A stretch of DNA of 9,444 nucleotides from Thermodesulfovibrio sp. Its GTDB lineage: Bacteria; Nitrospirota; Thermodesulfovibrionia; Thermodesulfovibrionales; Thermodesulfovibrionaceae. A program made the position numbers and the translations under genes. Shown here one piece after another: positions 5,642 to 9,444 of the stretch (position 1 is its first letter; every line of letters starts with the position of its first letter). The stretch is from the NCBI GenBank assembly GCA_026415595.1, contig JAOAGU010000036.1, positions 1-9,444 on the forward strand, in the 5' to 3' direction. The notes below the pieces were generated by a model. The model made no database searches. It had not been told where the DNA came from and saw only the letters and a list, made by a program, of their open reading frames with translations.

Positions 5642-6002
5642 TTCTGATTTTTTTTGCTCCTTTAAGGCTTTTGAGAATTGAAGGATTGTCAATGAGTTTT
5701 CCAACAATATTTACCTCACTTGCTGGTACAGGGTCATCTCCAATACTTAGGGGAGTTTTTCCGAAGAATATTGCTATGGCTTCACCAGGAGGCCAATAAC
5801 CTATGTCACCGACTTTAATAAGAGTAGTAGCAGTGTTGTCAAGAGGTATGCTAATTCCAATAGAGAAATAAAATTCATCTCCCCACTCGTTTATGTTGCT
5901 TTCTATAGGAAGAGCCTGAAAAATCCTTTTAGCGCATTCTGTATCAAAAAGCTCTGCTTTTATTTCTTTGTTTTCAATTATTATCTTTATTTTCTCAGGC
6001 AT
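5628..6002 (-). CDS. Cyclophilin-like fold protein (DUF369/TM1367 type)
   Basis: 124 residues. The core GDIGYWPPG (65-73), AIAIFFGKTP (75-84) and PASEVNIVGKL (93-103) are hallmarks of the small beta-barrel family PF04126, structurally like cyclophilin (Thermotoga TM1367). Members lack proven prolyl isomerase activity, and their role is unknown. Full-length for the family, with no signal peptide. Its ATG overlaps the end of clpX by 8 bases, with the stop TGA inside its second and third codons. There is no clear ribosome site, so translation is probably coupled to clpX. The placement directly behind a chaperone/protease set is suggestive of a protein-quality role but is only context. Its 3' end overlaps the next gene. 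Confidence 0.82.
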   Translation of the reverse strand: MPEKIKIIIENKEIKAELFDTECAKRIFQALPIESNINEWGDEFYFSIGISIPLDNTATTLIKVGDIGYWPPGEAIAIFFGKTPLSIGDDPVPASEVNIVGKLIDNPSILKSLKGAKKIRIEKE

Positions 6003-7227
6003 TTTTGGCTTTTTCTTTTTGTTTGTAAATCAAAATCGGAGAAAACTTCTTTTCAACAACCTCTTCATTGATTATGCATTCACTTATTCCCTTTTCAGAG
6101 GGGATAATATACATTACATCAAGCATTATATCCTCAAGGATGCTTCTGAGGGCACGGGCACCTGTTTTTCTCTCAATAGCTTTTTTAGCAATTGCCTTAA
6201 GAGCTTCATCTGTAAAGGTAAGTTTTACTCCATCTATGCTAAACAGCTTCTGATATTGTTTTATAAGAGCGTTTTTCGGTTTTGTAAGTATTTCAACGAG
6301 AGCTTCTTCGTTTAGTTCGCTCAAAGTAGCAACAACAGGAAATCTTCCTACAAATTCTGGAATCATCCCGTATTTTATTAAATCTTCAGGTTCAACACGG
6401 GATAATACATTTTCCTCGTCTATCTTCGTTGTTTCAGAGAGAAAACCTACTGTTCTTTTACCAATTCTCTTTTTGATAATATCCTCTAAACCAACAAAAG
6501 CACCTCCACATATAAAGAGTATATTTGTTGTATCAAGCTGTATATATTCCTGATGAGGATGTTTTCTTCCACCCTGAGGCGGTATATTTGCTATTGTGCC
6601 TTCCACAATTTTTAAAAGCGCCTGTTGAACACCTTCACCAGAGACATCACGGGTAATTGAGGGGCTATCTGCTTTCCTACTTATTTTATCAATTTCATCA
6701 ATATAGATTATTCCAATTTGAGCTCGCTGTATGTCAAAGTTTGCATTTTGAAGAAGTTTGAGAAGTATATTTTCCACATCCTCACCCACATATCCTGCCT
6801 CAGTAAGAGTAGTGGCATCAGCAATGGCAAAGGGAACATCAAGAAATTTTGCAAGTGTTTGTGCCAAAAGGGTTTTCCCTGTTCCTGTAGGACCAATAAG
6901 CATTATGTTGCTTTTCTGTATTTCATCGGATTGAGCACGTTTAAATATTCTCTTATAATGATTGTATACAGCAACAGAGAGAATTTTTTTTGCCTTTTCT
7001 TGTCCTATCACGTAGTCATTAAGGAATTTATGAATCTCCTGGGGTGTTGGCAGTTCAGTTTTTATGCCTTCAAAGGAGGAAAGCCTTTCTTCATCAAGAA
7101 TCTCATTACAAAGGGATACACATTCATCACAGATGTAAACACCGTTTCCTGCAATGAGTTTTTTTACCTCTTTCTGCGCTTTTCCGCAGAAAGAACATTT
7201 TAGGATTTCACTGTCTTTTTTTGCCAT
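5995..7227 (-). CDS. clpX: ATP-dependent Clp protease ATP-binding subunit ClpX
   Basis: 410 residues, full-length. The N-terminal zinc-binding domain has C11, C14, C33 and C36 (CSFCGK...CDEC). The AAA+ module has Walker A GPTGTGKT at 112-119, pore loop GYVG at 145-148, Walker B IIYIDE at 173-178, RKH loop at 221-223, the GMIPEFVGRFP arginine-finger region with R295, and sensor-2 GARALRSI (356-363). ClpX is a hexameric unfoldase that feeds substrates to ClpP. The ClpP-docking loop reads VGF (260-262) instead of the usual IGF, a conservative change. ATG is preceded by AGGAG with a 4-base spacer lying next to the clpP stop (11-base gap). It is third in the tig-clpP-clpX order common in bacteria. 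Confidence 0.98.
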   Translation of the reverse strand: MAKKDSEILKCSFCGKAQKEVKKLIAGNGVYICDECVSLCNEILDEERLSSFEGIKTELPTPQEIHKFLNDYVIGQEKAKKILSVAVYNHYKRIFKRAQSDEIQKSNIMLIGPTGTGKTLLAQTLAKFLDVPFAIADATTLTEAGYVGEDVENILLKLLQNANFDIQRAQIGIIYIDEIDKISRKADSPSITRDVSGEGVQQALLKIVEGTIANIPPQGGRKHPHQEYIQLDTTNILFICGGAFVGLEDIIKKRIGKRTVGFLSETTKIDEENVLSRVEPEDLIKYGMIPEFVGRFPVVATLSELNEEALVEILTKPKNALIKQYQKLFSIDGVKLTFTDEALKAIAKKAIERKTGARALRSILEDIMLDVMYIIPSEKGISECIINEEVVEKKFSPILIYKQKEKAKNA

Positions 7228-7238
7228 GATACTCCTAT

Positions 7239-7826
7239 TTATTTTTTAATTGATGTGATAACTTCATCTACTACTCCATAATCCTTTGCTTCTTGAGCAG
7301 ACATGAAAAAGTCTCTTTCCGTATCTTTCTGTATTCTCTCAATGGGTTGTCCTGTATGTTTTGAGAGAATATTATTAAGAAGCTCCTTCATCTTAAGAAT
7401 TTCTCTTGCATGAATCTCCACATCTGTTGCCTGTCCATAAAATCCACCAATAGGCTGATGAATCATTACTCTTGAATGGGGAAGGGCGAATCTTTTACCT
7501 TTAGTTCCTGCAGCAAGTAACACACACGCCATAGATGATGCCTGTCCAATACAGTATGTGGCAATGTCCGGCTTTACATATTGCATGGTGTCGTATATGG
7601 CAAGTCCACTTGATACTATGCCTCCTGGTGAGTTGATGTAGATATGTATTTCCTTATCAGGATCTTCTGTTTGAAGGAAAAGTAGCTGGGCTATTACTAC
7701 ATTTGCAACTTGGTCATTTATCTCTGTGCCAATAAAAATAATTCTGTCTTTAAGAAGCCTTGAATAAATATCATAAACTCTCTCTGTTCTTCCTGTTTGC
7801 TCTATTACAATTGGTACAATACTCAC
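7239..7826 (-). CDS. clpP: ATP-dependent Clp protease proteolytic subunit ClpP
   Basis: 195 residues, the standard size of mature ClpP. The catalytic triad is S98 (GQASSMA), H123 (MIHQP) and D172 (TERDFF), the same numbering as in Bacillus. INSPGG (64-69) forms the oxyanion-loop region. ClpP forms a 14-subunit cytosolic chamber gated by ClpX. There is no long propeptide. The start is GTG at 7826 and shares GTGA with the tig stop, a 4-base overlap. AGGAGG stands 7 bases upstream, inside the end of tig, so the two are translationally coupled. All active-site residues are intact. Confidence 0.98.
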   Translation of the reverse strand: MSIVPIVIEQTGRTERVYDIYSRLLKDRIIFIGTEINDQVANVVIAQLLFLQTEDPDKEIHIYINSPGGIVSSGLAIYDTMQYVKPDIATYCIGQASSMACVLLAAGTKGKRFALPHSRVMIHQPIGGFYGQATDVEIHAREILKMKELLNNILSKHTGQPIERIQKDTERDFFMSAQEAKDYGVVDEVITSIKK

Positions 7827-9061
7827 TGGGCTACCTCCTCTTTTTTAATAGGTTTGGCTTTTTGTATGAGGATATCAAAAACCTTTTTTTCAAATATACT
7901 GTTGCGAAGTGCTTCAAGAGAACCATCTCTTGACATATAATACTGGACAACACCCTGAGGGGTGATGCTGTATTTTCTTGCAATATTGATTACTTCTTGT
8001 TTTAAGTCTTCTTCTGAAACAGTAATTCCTTCTTTCTCTCCAATTATTTCAAGTAAAAGATAGGTTTTTATATTTCTTTTTGCTATTTCTGCAATTTTGT
8101 CCATCTGTTCTGTAATGTTTATTCCCATCCTTTCATATTCCTCTGCAATTCTTCTAATTTCTATTTCTAAGAGTCCCTCCGGAAGTTCAAAATCATGAGT
8201 CTCAAGAAGTTTTCTTAAAATATCTATTTTTTTCTTCTCTACAGCCTGTTCTTTTTTTGCATTCTCAAGGCTTTCTCTTACATACTTTTTTAGTTTATCC
8301 ATATCCTCAAAGCCAAGTTCTCCAGGAAGTTCTTCATAGGGAATATCTTTTCTTCTTTTTACTTCTTTCAAGGTAATCTGAAAATTAACTTTTTTACCTG
8401 CAAAATCTGCTATTGATTCCTGAGGAAAGTCTATTGTTATGTTAAAACTCTCACCTTTCTTTTTGCCTTCAATTGCCTTTGAAAAATCTGCAGGAAATGG
8501 ACCTGCACCTATTTTATAAACATAATCTTTTGCTTCTTTTTCTATATCTGTTGTATAGTCTATTACAACAAGGTCTTCATTTTGTGCAGGTTCTTCTGTT
8601 GGTTCATAAACTCCTCTTTCTTTTGAGAGTTTATTTAGAACATCCTCCACATCTTCATCTTTAACTTCAACTGATACTTCTTCTAATTCAATATTTTCAT
8701 AGTTAAGATTTTCTATTTCTGGTCTTGTCTCCACTATTAATTCAAAATAAAGAGGCTCATTCCTCTTGATATCAATGGCATCCTCTGCCATTGGTGGAAG
8801 CACAGGTTTAAGCTTTGCTTCTTTCACAGCATTATTGTAATATTCGGAAACAAGCTTTTCAAGGACTTCTGATTCAGCATCTTTGCCAAATTTTTTTTCA
8901 ATAATTGATAGAGGTGCTTTTCCTGGTCTGAATCCTGGAATTTTTGCTTTTTTCTGCATTTCTTTAAGAGTTTTCTGAATTTCTCTTTCTACCATATCAG
9001 CTGGTATTTCAATTTTGAGTCTTTTTTTAGTCTTGGAGATTTCGTCAATTCCTCTTAACAC
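7823..9061 (-). CDS. tig: Trigger factor, ribosome-associated chaperone
   Basis: 412 residues, slightly shorter than the E. coli protein (432). The N-terminal ribosome-binding domain (about 1-115) carries the signature GFRPGKAP at 43-50, which docks at the ribosomal exit tunnel. The central FKBP-type PPIase domain runs about 163-235 (EDLVVIDYT...KGESFNITIDFP), and a helical C-terminal chaperone domain fills the rest. The PPIase domain seems to lack several residues where others have a DGxxFxGG segment (here DYTTDIEKEAKDY, 168-180), so isomerase activity may be weak. The start is GTG at 9061 with AAGGAGG 4 bases upstream. The overlapping ATG at 9063 hits a stop at its third codon. It is first gene of the cluster, coupled to clpP. 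Confidence 0.97.
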   Translation of the reverse strand: MLRGIDEISKTKKRLKIEIPADMVEREIQKTLKEMQKKAKIPGFRPGKAPLSIIEKKFGKDAESEVLEKLVSEYYNNAVKEAKLKPVLPPMAEDAIDIKRNEPLYFELIVETRPEIENLNYENIELEEVSVEVKDEDVEDVLNKLSKERGVYEPTEEPAQNEDLVVIDYTTDIEKEAKDYVYKIGAGPFPADFSKAIEGKKKGESFNITIDFPQESIADFAGKKVNFQITLKEVKRRKDIPYEELPGELGFEDMDKLKKYVRESLENAKKEQAVEKKKIDILRKLLETHDFELPEGLLEIEIRRIAEEYERMGINITEQMDKIAEIAKRNIKTYLLLEIIGEKEGITVSEEDLKQEVINIARKYSITPQGVVQYYMSRDGSLEALRNSIFEKKVFDILIQKAKPIKKEEVAQ

Positions 9062-9096
9062 ATTTCCTCCTTAAAAATAAATAGTTTTCAACTTTA

Positions 9097-9126
9097 AGTT
9101 TAAAAATCATAGGCAATTTTTGTCAA
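9097..9126 (-). promoter_or_regulatory. Sigma-70-type promoter candidate for tig-clpP-clpX
   Basis: Minus strand: perfect -35 TTGACA at 9126-9121, an 18-base spacer, then TAAACT at 9102-9097 (4 of 6). Initiation near 9090 would give a leader of roughly 30 bases containing the AAGGAGG. No CIRCE (HrcA) repeat or clear sigma-32 site is visible nearby. Confidence 0.5.
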
Positions 9127-9334
9127 ATTAAAAGCTATCTCTACTCAAGATAAAATCTCGTATAAAATCAGTTTAGTATTTGTTATGGTTTAATCTCCAG
9201 AGTTTCAATCTTGTCATCATTTATCACAGCTATTTTTGCAGATTTTTTATGATAATCTATAGTGTTTGGTATAATGTTTGATGATTATAGAACTATCTTT
9301 CATTGCTTATAACTTTTCAGATGGATTATTTTTG

Positions 9335-9354
9335 AATAAAAACTAATTTTTATT
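9335..9354. terminator. AT-only hairpin after the TrmH-family gene
   Basis: AATAAAAA and TTTTTATT form a perfect 8-bp stem around a 4-base loop, 8 bases past the stop of the minus-strand methyltransferase. The T-rich 3' arm resembles the tail of an intrinsic terminator, but the stem has no G-C pairs, so its strength is doubtful. Confidence 0.3.
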
Positions 9355-9361
9355 AAACATA

Positions 9362-9444
9362 TTAAAGCATTTCTTTATTTTTAATATTAACTTTCAAAAC
9401 TTCATAAAGGATAATCGAAGCGCTCATTGCTACGTTAAGACTTT
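9362..9444 (-). CDS. SpoU/TrmH-family RNA 2'-O-methyltransferase, C-terminal fragment (runs off right edge)
   Basis: The last 26 codons of a gene entering from the right. The residues SLNVAMSASIILYEV are the C-terminal motif 3 of SpoU/TrmH enzymes (SLNVxxAxxxxLYE). This motif forms part of the trefoil-knot site binding S-adenosylmethionine, in enzymes that methylate ribose 2'-OH in rRNA or tRNA. The remaining tail (LKVNIKNKEML) is short and basic. RlmB, TrmH and TrmL types cannot be separated from this fragment. The frame closes with TAA at 9364-9362, and a hairpin follows. It is on the same strand as tig, about 300 bases upstream, so it is probably a separate transcription unit. Confidence 0.8.
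   Translation of the reverse strand, partial: SLNVAMSASIILYEVLKVNIKNKEML

Larger units (their letters stand above)
9062..9361. other. Gene-free stretch between the methyltransferase tail and tig
   Basis: About 300 AT-rich bases. It holds the tig promoter candidate, an AT hairpin near the upstream stop, and a 33-codon open frame on the minus strand (9284-9183) whose end, SAKIAVINDDKIETLEIKP, reads like protein but has no ATG and no ribosome site. A plus-strand extended -10 (TGGTATAAT, 9267-9275) is also present. I see no tRNA or complete gene. Confidence 0.5.

Noticed and set aside
5968..7203. Several plus-strand open frames opposite clpX and its neighbour
   Set aside because: They are antisense shadows of clearly recognised genes, with no ribosome sites and no protein-like features.
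9062..9180. Heat-shock control site (CIRCE or sigma-32) upstream of tig
   Set aside because: No TTAGCACTC/GAGTGCTAA repeat and no sigma-32-like pair of boxes; an ordinary sigma-70-type promoter explains the region better.
1..9444. CRISPR array, tRNA, rRNA, transposon or phage features
   Set aside because: No regularly spaced direct repeats, cloverleaf, transposase, integrase or terminal inverted repeats were seen on either strand.

Overview
The window is AT-rich chromosomal DNA from a Gram-negative bacterium. ADP-heptose epimerase (HldD) implies a heptose-containing lipopolysaccharide, and CheW plus a chemoreceptor imply chemotaxis. The AT-rich, lysine-rich coding style, frequent GTG/TTG starts and strong AAGGAGG ribosome sites fit a thermophilic or anaerobic lineage. 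A Thermodesulfovibrio-like member of the Nitrospirota is my best guess, from general resemblance only. No CRISPR array, tRNA, rRNA, insertion sequence or phage gene was seen.

Layout from right to left, the main direction of transcription. At the extreme right edge (9362-9444, minus) lies the C-terminal tail of a SpoU/TrmH-family RNA 2'-O-methyltransferase. A gene-free stretch of about 300 bases follows, carrying a good promoter. Then comes a tight minus-strand cluster: tig, clpP, clpX, a cyclophilin-like-fold protein, a YkgJ-type cysteine-cluster protein and hldD (9061 down to 4042). Starts and stops overlap or nearly touch throughout. The first three genes are the classic chaperone/protease set; the last three are unrelated passengers. 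This cluster converges on a plus-strand class II aldolase-family gene (3408-3983).

Divergent from the aldolase is a two-gene minus-strand unit: an exported HEAT-repeat protein, and a PPP-family (eukaryote-like) protein phosphatase that starts inside it. The phosphatase overlaps tail-to-tail with a small plus-strand cysteine-rich DUF6485-type protein. Upstream of that small gene is about 130 bases holding a compact set of mutually exclusive RNA pairings, an anti-Shine-Dalgarno strand and a 21-codon ORF with its own ribosome site. This is the most interesting unexplained part of the window. Further left on the minus strand are a class I SAM methyltransferase, cheW, and the first codons of a methyl-accepting chemotaxis protein that runs off the left edge.

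Most of the window is ordinary housekeeping. Points worth a second look are the DUF6485 leader, the dyad over the aldolase start, the coupled exported-HEAT/phosphatase pair, and a trigger factor whose PPIase domain appears to lack part of its active-site loop.
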